Shown: in pieces, positions 7,178-15,822 of the stretch
How positions within the stretch are numbered: position 1 is the first letter of the stretch
Layout: every line of letters starts with the position of its first letter
DNA from: Streptomyces typhae
Lineage (GTDB): Bacteria > Actinomycetota > Actinomycetes > Streptomycetales > Streptomycetaceae
Direction of reading: 5' to 3'
NCBI RefSeq assembly: GCF_009755605.1
Contig: NZ_WPNZ01000017.1
Location: 143,274-207,273, forward strand
Length of the DNA: 64,000 nucleotides
Made by a program: the position numbers and the translations under genes
Notes under the pieces: generated by a model
The model's database searches: none
The model's input: only the letters and a program-made list of their open reading frames with translations
What the model was told of the DNA's origin: nothing

Positions 7178-8710
7178 TCAGCGGCCGATCGCGTGCGGGT
7201 GGTCGAAGAACCGCCCGGGGTCGTAGCGGTGCTTGGCCCGCACGAGCCGCCCGTAGTTGCTGCCGTAGTAGGCGGACCGCCACCCCTTCAGCTCCGGGTC
7301 GGTGTAGTTCTGGTACGCCTGGCGGGACGCCCAGGGCAGCATCGCGGAGTGCAGGCCCCGGGCCCACCGCGTGACGCCCTCCTTGTGCGCGGCGGGGGAG
7401 TCCACCGGCACCTGCGCGAGGTACTGCAGCAGGAACCGCTGCCGGCGGTGCACGAACGCCGTCGTCCCCGGGTGCGGCCGGTTGTAGGCGCCGCCGAAGG
7501 CGTGGAACTCCAGACCGCGCAGCTGGGCGCCGGGCCCGGCGGCGGTGAACCGGTCCATCAGTGTCCGTACCGCGTCCCGGCTCATCACCCGGGTGAAGAA
7601 GCTGGACTTGGTCAGCGCGTACTCGAAGCGGTGCAGCTTGCCGTCGGGGGTCTGGCCCTCGCCGTGGCACTGCGAGACGGAGAAGTCGGAGCAGCCCGCC
7701 CAGTGCATCACGCTGTCCAGGTACGGCACGGTCTTCTTGACCACCCTGACCGGCTCGCGCCCCACCAGCGCGGTGAAGCGGTCGAGTTGGCGCTCGAGCC
7801 CGGCGGCCGGGCCCGACCACTGGCCGAAGGCGTAGAGCTGCGGTTCGACGGCAGGGTCCGGTGTGCGCACGAACATGCCCGCGCTCAGGTCCTCGGGCGC
7901 CTCGGGCGCCCACCGCTGCCAGGCGGGCAGCACGTCGACGGCTTGGGCCCACGGGAAGTGCAGCTCGAACACGGTGGGCCGGCCGGCCGGGAACGTCTCG
8001 AACTCGAAGTCGCTGACGAAGCCGAAGCTGCCCGCGCCGCCGCCGCGCAGCGCCCAGAACAGCTCCGGGTGGTGGTGGCGGTCGCACAGCAGGATCCTGC
8101 CGTCGGCGAGGACCACCCGTATCGCGGTGAGCCGGTCCGAGGTCAGTCCGTGCTTGCGGCCCGCCATGCCGAAGCCGCCGCCGAGCGTGAGCCCGGCGAT
8201 GCCCACGGTCGGGCACATGCCGCCGCTGATGGTCACTCCCCGGGACAGCAACGCGTCCTGCATGTCGACGAGTCTGGCGCCCGAGGCCACCCGCGCCCGC
8301 CCGCCGGCGAGGGTGGTGGCGCTCATCGCGGACAGGTCCACGACGATGCCCTTGCCGGTGGAGAAGCCGCCGAAGCTGTGCCCGCCGGAGCGTGCCACCG
8401 GCCGCACCCCGAAGCGGCGGGCGAACCGCACCGTCTCGGCGATGTCCTCGGCGTGCCGCGGCCGGACGACGGCCGCGGGCCGGATCCCGTCGTACCGCTT
8501 GATGTAGGTGCCGTGCGCGGCCTCGTAGCCCTCGTCCCCGGGCAGCAGCACGGCGCCGTCCACGGAGCGCCGCAGCGCCTCCCAGTGGGGGCGGCCGCGG
8601 GCCGGGCCGGGGGCCCTGGCGGCCGTCGCCGAGGCCACCAGCGGGGCAGAGCCCAGGGCGCCCACCGCGGTGAGCCCGCCCAGCGCCAGGAATCTCCTGC
8701 GGTCCATCAT
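7178..8710 (-). CDS. Tat-exported FAD-linked oxidase, berberine-bridge-enzyme (BBE)-like
   Basis: A 510-aa oxidoreductase of the PCMH/VAO fold with a C-terminal BBE domain. The N-terminus MMDRRRFLALGGLTAVGALG is a twin-arginine signal. His111 in RSGGHSFGG and Cys166 in GGMCPTVGIAGLTLGGG are the positions used for bicovalent FAD attachment in BBE/GOOX-type enzymes. The C-terminus (NYTDPEL, AYYGSNYGRL, DPGRFF) is the BBE domain. A GGAGGAAG ribosome site precedes the start; the second Met (8707) is an alternative. It is convergent to the decarboxylase operon and divergent from the ACP/type III PKS operon. A role in oxidative coupling or cyclisation of a phenolic product is likely, but its substrate is unknown. 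Confidence 0.88.
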   Translation of the reverse strand: MMDRRRFLALGGLTAVGALGSAPLVASATAARAPGPARGRPHWEALRRSVDGAVLLPGDEGYEAAHGTYIKRYDGIRPAAVVRPRHAEDIAETVRFARRFGVRPVARSGGHSFGGFSTGKGIVVDLSAMSATTLAGGRARVASGARLVDMQDALLSRGVTISGGMCPTVGIAGLTLGGGFGMAGRKHGLTSDRLTAIRVVLADGRILLCDRHHHPELFWALRGGGAGSFGFVSDFEFETFPAGRPTVFELHFPWAQAVDVLPAWQRWAPEAPEDLSAGMFVRTPDPAVEPQLYAFGQWSGPAAGLERQLDRFTALVGREPVRVVKKTVPYLDSVMHWAGCSDFSVSQCHGEGQTPDGKLHRFEYALTKSSFFTRVMSRDAVRTLMDRFTAAGPGAQLRGLEFHAFGGAYNRPHPGTTAFVHRRQRFLLQYLAQVPVDSPAAHKEGVTRWARGLHSAMLPWASRQAYQNYTDPELKGWRSAYYGSNYGRLVRAKHRYDPGRFFDHPHAIGR

Positions 8711-9095
8711 CTGCTTCCTCCGTGGGGGTAGCGCCCGGTGCGGCGCTGCGAACGTAGCCGCCGCGGGCGCGCCGGCGAATCACGGAAACACGTGATGTCC
8801 CGCCCCGTCCTGGCTGCCGGGGCGCTGCCCCGAACGAGTGGAGATCATCCGCGCTGATGGATTGTCAGGCCCTGTACTGAAAAGGTGGCGAAAGGTGACA
8901 AAAGAGTGGATGCGGGCATGGTCCATGCTGCGGACGTGGCCGTGTTGCGGCAGCCGCACGCAGCCGCAGCCGTCCGTGGAGCGGCTCCTGGAGCGGCGGT
9001 GCGGCCGCTGCCGCGCGCGCCCGTGACCTCTCCGGGCGGATCGACGCGCGCGGCACCGCCACCCCTCGTACCGCCAGGATTCAGGAGACGAAGAC
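8711..9095. other. Divergent intergenic region between BBE oxidase and ACP operon
   Basis: This 385-bp gap must hold the promoters of both the leftward oxidase gene and the rightward ACP/ketosynthase/exporter/PKS operon. The stretch around 8860-8900 (ATTGTCAGG, GAAAAGGTGGCGAAAGG, GACAAAAGAG) is clearly less GC-rich than its surroundings and is the likeliest promoter zone. I could not fix a convincing -35/-10 pair by eye. AGGAGA at 9083-9088 is the ribosome site of the ACP gene. Confidence 0.4.
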
Positions 9096-9398
9096 ATGCA
9101 CGAAGGCATGACACGGGTCGACGAGGCGCCGGCGCCGGGCCCGCGGGACCCGCAGCGCCCGGAACTGTCCGAGGAACTGGTGGCCCTGCTGACCGGCCGC
9201 CTCAACGTGCGGTCCGGCTCCGGCGAACTGTCCCCGGCGACGACGTTCGAGAGCCTCGGCCTGGACTCGCTGTCGCTGATGGAGCTGGTGCTCGCGGCGG
9301 AGGAGGAGTTCGGGATGGTCCTGCCCGAGACCGCCCTGGACCTCAGCCCGGCCTCCACCCTGGGTGAGGCGGCCGAGGCCTTCGAGCATGCCCGCTGA
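9096..9398 (+). CDS. Acyl carrier protein
   Basis: A 100-aa carrier protein. The phosphopantetheine attachment serine is Ser58 in the motif LGLDSLSLMEL, followed by the usual acidic helix-II/III region (LAAEEEFGMVLPE). It starts at ATG 9096 behind AGGAGA and overlaps the ketosynthase start. The N-terminal 25 residues form a proline-rich extension. Paired with a discrete ketosynthase, it probably carries a growing or priming acyl chain for the type III PKS or for an N-acylation. Fatty-acid housekeeping ACP is less likely given the location in a secondary-metabolite operon. Confidence 0.92.
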   Translation: MHEGMTRVDEAPAPGPRDPQRPELSEELVALLTGRLNVRSGSGELSPATTFESLGLDSLSLMELVLAAEEEFGMVLPETALDLSPASTLGEAAEAFEHAR

Positions 9399-10614
9399 CG
9401 TCGCCGTCACCGGCCTCGGCCTGGTGACTCCGGCCGGACACACCGCGCGGGCGAACTGGGAGGCGCTGTGCCGGGGCCGCTCGCTGGCCGCCGCGGACCC
9501 CGAACTGCAGGGGCTGCCCGTCGACTTCTCCTGCCGGGTGGCGGACTTCGACGCCGCGGCGGAGCTCGGCCGCGCAGCGGCGCGGCGCACGGACCGCTTC
9601 GTCCAGTTCGCCCTCGTCGCCGCCCGGCGGGCCGTCGCCGACGCGGGCCTGGACCGCAGGGCGTGGGACCCGCAGCGGGTGGGTGTCGTGCTGGGGGTGG
9701 GGGCGAACAGCCTGAGCACCTACGTGGGCGAGTTCACCCATCTCGGTGCCGGGCGGGCCGAGCGCGTCTCCCCGCTCGCGCTGCCGCGCAGCGTGCCGAG
9801 CATGGCCGCCGGTGAGGTCGCGATCGACCTGGGCGCGCACGGACCCAACTTCACCACCGCCAGCGCCTGCGCCTCGGGGGCCACCGCGATCGGCGTCGCC
9901 CGGGACCTGCTGCGGTCGGGCACCTGCGACATCGTGCTGGCCGGCGGCAGCGAGTCGGCGCGCTCGCGCATGACGGTCACCTGCTTCACCCGGATGCGGG
10001 CGCTGTCGCGGCGCCGGGCGGAACCGGCCCTGGCCAGCAGGCCGTTCGACGCGCGCCGCGACGGCCTGGTCCTCGGCGAGGGCGCCGGCGTGCTCGTCCT
10101 GGAACGCGCCTCCCGCGCCCGTGCCCGCGGGGCCCCCGTCCAGGCGCTGCTGCGCGGATACGGCGCCGGAGCCGACGCGCACCATCCCATCGCCCCGCAT
10201 CCGCGGGGAGACGGCGCGGTCCGTGCCGTCCGCGCGGCGCTGGCGGACGCGGGCTGCGGCCCCGACGACATCGCCCACGTCCACGCCCACGGCACCTCGA
10301 CCACGCTGAGCGACGCCGCCGAGGCCGCGGCCTACACCCGCGTCTTCGGCGGCGGCGGGCCGCCCGTCACCGCCTCCAAAGGCGTCATCGGCCACGCCCT
10401 GGGCGCGGCCGGGGCCATCCAGGCCGCGTACACGGTCCTCGCCCTGCGGCACGGGCTGATCCCCCCGGTGGCGAACTTCCAGGGCCAGGACGGCGATCAC
10501 CAGCTCGACATCGTCGCCGGCCGGCCGCGGCCCGCGCGCGGCGGTGCGGCCATCAGCTGCTCCTTCGGGTTCGGCGGCCAGAACGCGGTCCTGCTGTTCA
10601 CGGCCGCCCCCTGA
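9388..10614 (+). CDS. Beta-ketoacyl-ACP synthase, KAS II (FabF)-like
   Basis: A 408-aa ketosynthase starting at ATG 9388 (MPADVAVTGLGLVTPAG). This internal start is preferred over the in-frame ATG at 9364 because the thiolase fold begins at once and the overlap with the ACP is then 11 nt. The catalytic triad is intact: Cys161 in TASACASGA, His301 in HAHGTSTT and His336 in IGHALGAAGA. There is no chain-length-factor partner, so this is not a classical type II aromatic PKS. It most likely elongates or loads an ACP-bound acyl chain. Its stop overlaps the exporter start (TGATG). Confidence 0.92.
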   Translation: MPADVAVTGLGLVTPAGHTARANWEALCRGRSLAAADPELQGLPVDFSCRVADFDAAAELGRAAARRTDRFVQFALVAARRAVADAGLDRRAWDPQRVGVVLGVGANSLSTYVGEFTHLGAGRAERVSPLALPRSVPSMAAGEVAIDLGAHGPNFTTASACASGATAIGVARDLLRSGTCDIVLAGGSESARSRMTVTCFTRMRALSRRRAEPALASRPFDARRDGLVLGEGAGVLVLERASRARARGAPVQALLRGYGAGADAHHPIAPHPRGDGAVRAVRAALADAGCGPDDIAHVHAHGTSTTLSDAAEAAAYTRVFGGGGPPVTASKGVIGHALGAAGAIQAAYTVLALRHGLIPPVANFQGQDGDHQLDIVAGRPRPARGGAAISCSFGFGGQNAVLLFTAAP

Positions 10615-12803
10615 TGCGCGCCGCCCACCCGTCCGCAGGCCACGGCCCGCGAACGGCCCGCGAGCGGACAGCGGTGCGGCGGGCCTGGCTGGTGCTGGCG
10701 TGCGCCCTCCTGGCGGCGGTGTGCGCGGGGGTCCTGGGCCCGGCCGCCTTCTCGGCGCTGGGCACGGGCGGCGCCCTCGCCACCGGCACCGAGGCCGAAC
10801 GCGCCGCCCGGCAGGCCGAACGCCTCGGCGTGCCCGCACCCGATCTCGTCCTGGCCCTCTCCGAGCACCCCGGCACCGGCCGTGCGGGCGCCGCCCGGGA
10901 CGCCGCCGCGGTGGTGCGGACCCTGTCCGGGCAGGGCGACGTCAAGGCCGCCTGGTCCGCGCAGACCACGGGAAACCCCTGGCTGCGCTCGAAGGACGGG
11001 CGGACGCTGCTGGTCCTGGTACGCCTGGAGGGGACGGACAAGGAACGCAAACAGGCGGCGCCGCGTGTGGTGGCCGCGGCCCGCGCGGCCGCCCCGCACA
11101 CCGGGGTGGAGCCCAGCGGCGGCACGTGGGCCAACCGGGAGATCGACGAGAGCGTCGAACACGACCTGCGGCGGGCCGAACTCGTGGCCGCGCCGGTGCT
11201 GTTCGCCGTGCTCGTCCTCGCCTACGGATCCGTGGTCTCCGCGCTCCTGCCCGTGGTCGTGGCCGCCCTCACCATCGGCTGCGCCGTCCCGGTCCTCGGC
11301 CTGCTCGCGCAGGTCGCCGACATCTCACGGGTCGCGGTCAGCGCCGCCTCCGCGATCGGCTTCGGCCTGGCCGTCGACTACAGCCTCTTCCTGCTCGCCC
11401 GGGTACGGGAGGAGAGCGCGCGGGGCGCGGACCTCCCCACGGCACTGGCGGCCGCCCGGCGCTCCAGCGGCCGTTCGGTGGCGTTCTCGGCCGCCGCCGT
11501 CACCGTCTGCCTGGCCGCCGCCCTGGCCGTGCCGGTGCCGATGCTGCGCGCCCTGGCCCTGGCCGGCATGACCGTCGCCGTGCTCGCGGCCCTGGTCGCC
11601 CTGACGGTGCTGCCCGCCTGCCTGTGCGTGCTCGGCCCCCGGGCGCAGGCCTTCGATCCGCTGGCCCGCCTGCGCCGTACCCGGGTCGGCGACGGCAGCC
11701 GCTTCTGGCGCCGCACGGCCACCGCCGTCACCGCCCGCCCCCTGCTCGCGGGAGGCCTTGCGCTGCTGCTCCTGGCCCTGCTCGCCGTGCCGTTCACCCA
11801 CGCCCGCCTGGGCATCGTGGACGAACGCACCCTGCCCGCGTCCGCCCCCGCCGCCGCGGCCGCGCAGCGGGTGCGCGCCGAGTTCACCGCGCCCCCCGAG
11901 CGGATCCTCACCGTGGTGGTGAACGGCCCCCGGGCGGCCGGGGGCGCCCCCGCCTACGGCAAGCGGCTCGCCCGCCTGCCGGGCATCATCGCCGTCCGCG
12001 TGGCGCCCACCGCACCGGCCGCCGGGGGCGCGGTGCTCCTGGCGGCCATCTCCGCCGCCCCCGACACCCGCGCGGCACGGACCGCGGTGCGACAGGTACG
12101 GCAGACCTCCGCGCCGGGAAGCGTCACGGTGGGCGGCCGTGCCGCGGACGTCACCGACACCGCGCACAGCGTCCTGCGCGCCCTTCCCGCCTGTCTGCTT
12201 CTGCCGGCAGCGGGGCTGATGCTCCTGCTGAGCGCCTTCACCCGCACGTTCGTCGCCCCGCTCAAAGCGCTGGCCGTCGCCGCGGTGAGCCTCGGCGCGA
12301 TCCTGGGGGCCCTGGTCGTCCTCTTCCAGGAGGGCCGGGGCGGCGCCCTGTTCGGATCCTTCACGGCCACGGGCACGCTGGACGCCTCCATACTCCTGTT
12401 CGTCCTGTTCATCGCCCTGGCCCTGTCGGTCGACTACGAGGTCTTCCTCCTCGGCCGCATCCGCGAGGAGTTCGACCGCCGCGGCGACAACCGCACGTCG
12501 ATCGTCGAAGGCATCGCCCGCACCGGCCGCCTGCTGACGTCCGCCGCGGCGGCCGTGGCGATCTCGACCGCCGCGATGGCCACCTCGCAGGTCGCCCTGC
12601 TCAAGTTCATCGGCATCGGCGTCGCACTCGGCGCGCTCGTCGACGCCCTCCTGGTACGCGGAGTGCTGGTGCCCGCCGTGATGGCGGCCCTGGGCCCCCT
12701 CAACTGGTGGTCCCCTGCCCGTACCGGGTCCCGGCCCGGGACCGTCACAGCCGAAGCCGACAAGAAAGGCGGGGCTGAACCAGATGCGTCACGCTCCACA
12801 TGA
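10614..12803 (+). CDS. MMPL/RND-family membrane exporter
   Basis: A 729-aa polytopic membrane protein with two homologous halves, each starting with an N-terminal membrane helix and a large extracytoplasmic loop. The family signature appears twice, GFGLAVDYSLFLLARVREE and ALSVDYEVFLLGRIREEFD. These contain the Asp-Tyr residues of the proton relay in MmpL proteins. Such proteins export lipids, siderophores and hydrophobic metabolites. It is coupled to the ketosynthase gene (TGATG, 10612-10616) and overlaps the type III PKS gene, so its cargo is likely the lipophilic product of this operon. Confidence 0.9.
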   Translation: MRAAHPSAGHGPRTARERTAVRRAWLVLACALLAAVCAGVLGPAAFSALGTGGALATGTEAERAARQAERLGVPAPDLVLALSEHPGTGRAGAARDAAAVVRTLSGQGDVKAAWSAQTTGNPWLRSKDGRTLLVLVRLEGTDKERKQAAPRVVAAARAAAPHTGVEPSGGTWANREIDESVEHDLRRAELVAAPVLFAVLVLAYGSVVSALLPVVVAALTIGCAVPVLGLLAQVADISRVAVSAASAIGFGLAVDYSLFLLARVREESARGADLPTALAAARRSSGRSVAFSAAAVTVCLAAALAVPVPMLRALALAGMTVAVLAALVALTVLPACLCVLGPRAQAFDPLARLRRTRVGDGSRFWRRTATAVTARPLLAGGLALLLLALLAVPFTHARLGIVDERTLPASAPAAAAAQRVRAEFTAPPERILTVVVNGPRAAGGAPAYGKRLARLPGIIAVRVAPTAPAAGGAVLLAAISAAPDTRAARTAVRQVRQTSAPGSVTVGGRAADVTDTAHSVLRALPACLLLPAAGLMLLLSAFTRTFVAPLKALAVAAVSLGAILGALVVLFQEGRGGALFGSFTATGTLDASILLFVLFIALALSVDYEVFLLGRIREEFDRRGDNRTSIVEGIARTGRLLTSAAAAVAISTAAMATSQVALLKFIGIGVALGALVDALLVRGVLVPAVMAALGPLNWWSPARTGSRPGTVTAEADKKGGAEPDASRST

Positions 12804-13971
12804 CCCCACTCGACAGGCCCCCACCCCACCTCATCACCCCGCCCCCCAGGGCCCCGCCCGGACGCCGGCGGCCACCGCCCCCCGGGTGACCGCGATCCAC
12901 ACCGTCTTCCCGCCCTACACCTACCCCCAGCGGGAAATCCTCGCCACCCTGGCCCGCACCACCGCGCTGGAGTCCGAAGCGGGCACCCTCGTCCTCCGCA
13001 AGATCATCAACAGCTCGGGCGTCGACACCCGCTCCCTGGCGCTGCCGCTGGAGAAACTGGCCGACCTCGCCCGCCAGGACGACTTCACCGAGAAGAACCG
13101 CATCTGGCTCGACACCGCCCTGGACCTGGGGGAGCAGGCGATCACCGGCGCCCTGCGCGCCGCCGGCGTCCGCCCGCGGGACGTCGACGCGGTGATCAGC
13201 ACCACCGTCACCGGCCTGGCCGTGCCCTCACTGGAGGCCCGCCTCGCCCACCGGGTGGGACTGCGGCCCGACATCCAGCGCATCCCGCTGTTCGGCAGCG
13301 GCTGCGCGGGCGGCGCCGCGGGCCTGGCCCGGCTCCATGACTACCTGCTGGCCCACCCCGACCGGGTCGCCGTCCTCCTCGCCGTGGAACTGTGCAGCCT
13401 GGCCCACCAGTTCAAGGACGACTCCGTCGCCAACATCGTCGCCGGCAGCCTCTTCGGCGACGGCGCCGCGGCCGTCGTGGCCACCGGAGCCCACCGCGAC
13501 AGAGCCCCCGCCGCCCCCACGGGCTCCGCCGCCCCCACCGGGCCCGCTCTGGTGGACACCCACAGCCTGCTGCTCCCCGGCACCGAGGACGTCCTCGGCT
13601 GGGACATCGGCTCCCACGGCCTGCGGATCCTGCTGGCACCCGAGGTCCCCGCCCTGACCGGGGAGCACCTGCCCGCGGCCATCCACAGCCTCCTCGACCG
13701 GCATGCGCTGACACCGGACCAGATCACCGGCTGGATCGTCCACGGCGGCGGCCCCAAGGTCTTCACCGCCGTGGAACAGGCCCTCGGCCTGCCGCCGCGC
13801 GCCCTGGAACGCACCCGGCGCTCCGTGGCCGAGCACGGCAACCTCTCGTCCGTGTCCGTACTGGACATCCTGCACACCGCCATGAAGACACCCCCACCAC
13901 CGGACACTCCCGGCCTGGTCGCCGCCATGGGCCCGGGGTTCGCCATCGAACTGGTTCTCCTCAACTGGTGA
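12784..13971 (+). CDS. Type III polyketide synthase (chalcone/stilbene synthase family)
   Basis: A 395-aa type III PKS with an intact catalytic triad: Cys174 (LFGSGCAGG), His320 (WIVHGGGPK) and Asn353 (EHGNLSSVS). The Cys-His and His-Asn spacings of 146 and 33 residues are close to those of chalcone synthase. It also has SLFGDGAAAVV and the closing AMGPGFAIELVLL. The first 30 residues are a Pro/His-rich extension. The ATG at 12784 overlaps the exporter gene by 20 nt and follows an AAAGGCGGGG ribosome site. The starter may be an acyl-ACP/CoA or an aminobenzoyl unit supplied by the neighbouring genes. From sequence alone the ring type (pyrone, resorcinol or quinolone) cannot be told. Confidence 0.93.
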   Translation: MRHAPHDPTRQAPTPPHHPAPQGPARTPAATAPRVTAIHTVFPPYTYPQREILATLARTTALESEAGTLVLRKIINSSGVDTRSLALPLEKLADLARQDDFTEKNRIWLDTALDLGEQAITGALRAAGVRPRDVDAVISTTVTGLAVPSLEARLAHRVGLRPDIQRIPLFGSGCAGGAAGLARLHDYLLAHPDRVAVLLAVELCSLAHQFKDDSVANIVAGSLFGDGAAAVVATGAHRDRAPAAPTGSAAPTGPALVDTHSLLLPGTEDVLGWDIGSHGLRILLAPEVPALTGEHLPAAIHSLLDRHALTPDQITGWIVHGGGPKVFTAVEQALGLPPRALERTRRSVAEHGNLSSVSVLDILHTAMKTPPPPDTPGLVAAMGPGFAIELVLLNW

Positions 13972-13978
13972 AAACCGC

Positions 13979-14002
13979 GGGCGGCAAGGGGCCACCCCGC
14001 CC
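13979..14002 (+). terminator. Possible weak terminator after type III PKS gene
   Basis: GGGC-(GGCAA bulge)-GGGG-CCA-CCCC-GCCC can fold 8 bp after the type III PKS stop. The bulge makes it a modest candidate. The rest of the gap up to 14478 (about 480 bp) shows no gene I recognise. The less GC-rich stretch GAACGAACCTAACTACAGG near 14402-14420 is the likely promoter zone for the secreted protein that follows. Confidence 0.35.
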
Positions 14003-14478
14003 TGCGCCCCCGGACCCTCGCGGAGGCCGCCCTCGCCGGCCGCACCTTCGCTTCCCCTGCTCGGCCGACCCGGCCTGACCGCGCTCGCCCTGGCGCAGGC
14101 AGGGCCGGGCGCCGGTTCGCCGGGGGCCGGTGGTGGCCTCCGCGAGGTGTCGCCGACCGAGCCCACCGGACGAGGCGATCAAGGACTGCCGGCGCGGTCG
14201 GTGGCGGCCGCACGCCGTGGACAGCGCGGGCGCCGTCCCAGCGCGGGGGCGCACTCGGGGATCGCGCCGACGCAAGTCACGCCCGGCACGTGCCCTATGG
14301 CATATGCGCCATCGTGAACCGTGCCAGTGGTGACTGCGCTGCGCGTGCTGCCGCTGGTCCCGCTCAGACGAGTGACAGCCGCGTACACCGCGTGGATCAG
14401 CGGAACGAACCTAACTACAGGCAGACAAGCGCGACATCACCGTCAGTCGCGTTCTCCTTCCTCTGAAAGGCCAAGCAC

Positions 14479-15111
14479 ATGAACCGTGTCACACGCACCG
14501 CCGCAGTACTCACCATGGCCCTCGTCACGGCCCTGCCGCTCACCCAGGCGCACGCCGACGGCGCCGCCGAGCGGGTGGAGGTGCCCGTAGGCGAAAACCT
14601 GATCAAGAACGGCACCTTCAGTGCCGAGACCGTCGCCCCGCATCGCTACAAGCCCTACACCACGGGCTCCGACGCGAGGATCAGCCCCTGGCATGTCATG
14701 ACCGAGGGGGAACTGCACGTGTTCTCCAAGAAGGAAGCCGGGCACCCGAATCAGTACCAGGCAGCCAATATCACCGGCAACGTGCCGGTGACCATCGAGC
14801 AGGACGCCGGCACGATCAGCGACACGCGGTACCGGCTGACCTGGCAGGAGCGCACCGAGACCTGGGAGGGCTGTGACAGGAAGCCCGCCTCCGACCAGCA
14901 GTACAAGGTCGCCGTGACCGGAGTACGCGCCAAGACCTACACGCCCACCGACGAGTGGCTGGAGGCCGAAGGCGGGCCGATCGACTTCACGGCCAGGGGG
15001 GACACCAAGGTGCAGTTCATCTCCCAGTCCCGCAACAACAGCGACCCCGGACACTGCGGCGCTCTGATCACCAACGTCGTCCTGCGCAAACTGCAGTCCA
15101 ACGAGAGCTGA
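14479..15111 (+). CDS. Secreted protein, DUF642/carbohydrate-binding-like, copy 1
   Basis: A 210-aa protein with a Sec signal peptide (MNRVTRTAAVLTMALVTALP, cleavage probably after AHA near residue 26). The mature part begins with VGENLIKNGTFS, the N-terminal signature of DUF642/galactose-binding-like sandwich domains. One Cys lies in EGCDRKP and another in GHCGALITNV; these probably form a disulfide. It is clearly paralogous to the next gene, with the same NGxF start, TW box, Cys positions and ending ITxVxxR. The function is unknown; extracellular matrix or carbohydrate binding is a guess from the fold. Confidence 0.7.
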   Translation: MNRVTRTAAVLTMALVTALPLTQAHADGAAERVEVPVGENLIKNGTFSAETVAPHRYKPYTTGSDARISPWHVMTEGELHVFSKKEAGHPNQYQAANITGNVPVTIEQDAGTISDTRYRLTWQERTETWEGCDRKPASDQQYKVAVTGVRAKTYTPTDEWLEAEGGPIDFTARGDTKVQFISQSRNNSDPGHCGALITNVVLRKLQSNES

Positions 15112-15144
15112 CGCCCCCGACGCACCCCCCCGACGCACTGCCCA

Positions 15145-15170
15145 CGGGGCGCGCCCGGCGGCGCGCCCCG
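15145..15170 (+). terminator. Hairpin terminator between the two secreted-protein paralogues
   Basis: A perfect 11-bp GC stem (CGGGGCGCGCC with its complement) around a CGGC tetraloop, 34 nt after the stop of copy 1 and 25 nt before the start of copy 2. It could terminate or partly attenuate readthrough into copy 2. Confidence 0.7.
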
Positions 15171-15195
15171 GCCCGCCAGCACATCAGGAGCTTCC

Positions 15196-15822
15196 GTGAA
15201 ACGCACGTTCGGCGCCGCCCTGCTCGCCACGACGACCCTGCTCATGACGCCGGCGGCCGCCGCTGGACCCCTGGTGGTGAACGGCGACTTCACCAGTCCG
15301 CCCGTCTCCGCCGGCCAGTACCAGCGCCTGACCACCGACAGCGACCTGCCCGGCTGGACCGTGGCCTCCGGCGACGTCGACCTCTACAGCGCGGATCTGG
15401 CCCGCCTCGACGGTGCCCAGTCCCTGAACCTCACGGGTTCGCACAACGGCGCCATCAGCCAGTCCCTGTCCCTCCTCGCCGGCCGGTCCTACGAACTCAC
15501 CTGGCACGACGCGCCGGACACCTGGCCCGGCTCCCCGCAGGACCCGGGCGCGAGCGACCCGGAGAAGGAAAGCTGCTTGACCAAGCCCAACGACGACCAG
15601 GCCTACAACGTCGCGGTGCCCGGACGGCGTCCCGTCACCTTCACGCCGGCCGGGTCCGGCGGCCAGTCCCCCGACTGGCAGCCGAAAAGCCTGCGGTTCA
15701 CCGCCGGGGAGGACGACTCCGTCATCCGGTTCGTCTCCCAGGCCGCCACCCAGTCCCTGCCGCACTGCGGACCTCAGATCACTCGCGTGAACGTCAGGCC
15801 CGCCCCCGGCCCGACGGCCTGA
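15196..15822 (+). CDS. Secreted protein, DUF642/carbohydrate-binding-like, copy 2
   Basis: A 208-aa paralogue of the preceding gene, starting at GTG 15196 behind CAGGAG. A Sec signal peptide (VKRTFGAALLATTTLLMTPA) is followed by PLVVNGDFTSPPV and LPGWTVASGDVDLYS, a good DUF642-like pattern. The two cysteines sit in ESCLTKPNDDQ and LPHCGPQITRV, as in copy 1. It differs in the middle by an added PGSPQDPGASDPEKE loop. Tandem duplication followed by divergence is the simplest history. The role is unknown. Confidence 0.7.
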   Translation: MKRTFGAALLATTTLLMTPAAAAGPLVVNGDFTSPPVSAGQYQRLTTDSDLPGWTVASGDVDLYSADLARLDGAQSLNLTGSHNGAISQSLSLLAGRSYELTWHDAPDTWPGSPQDPGASDPEKESCLTKPNDDQAYNVAVPGRRPVTFTPAGSGGQSPDWQPKSLRFTAGEDDSVIRFVSQAATQSLPHCGPQITRVNVRPAPGPTA

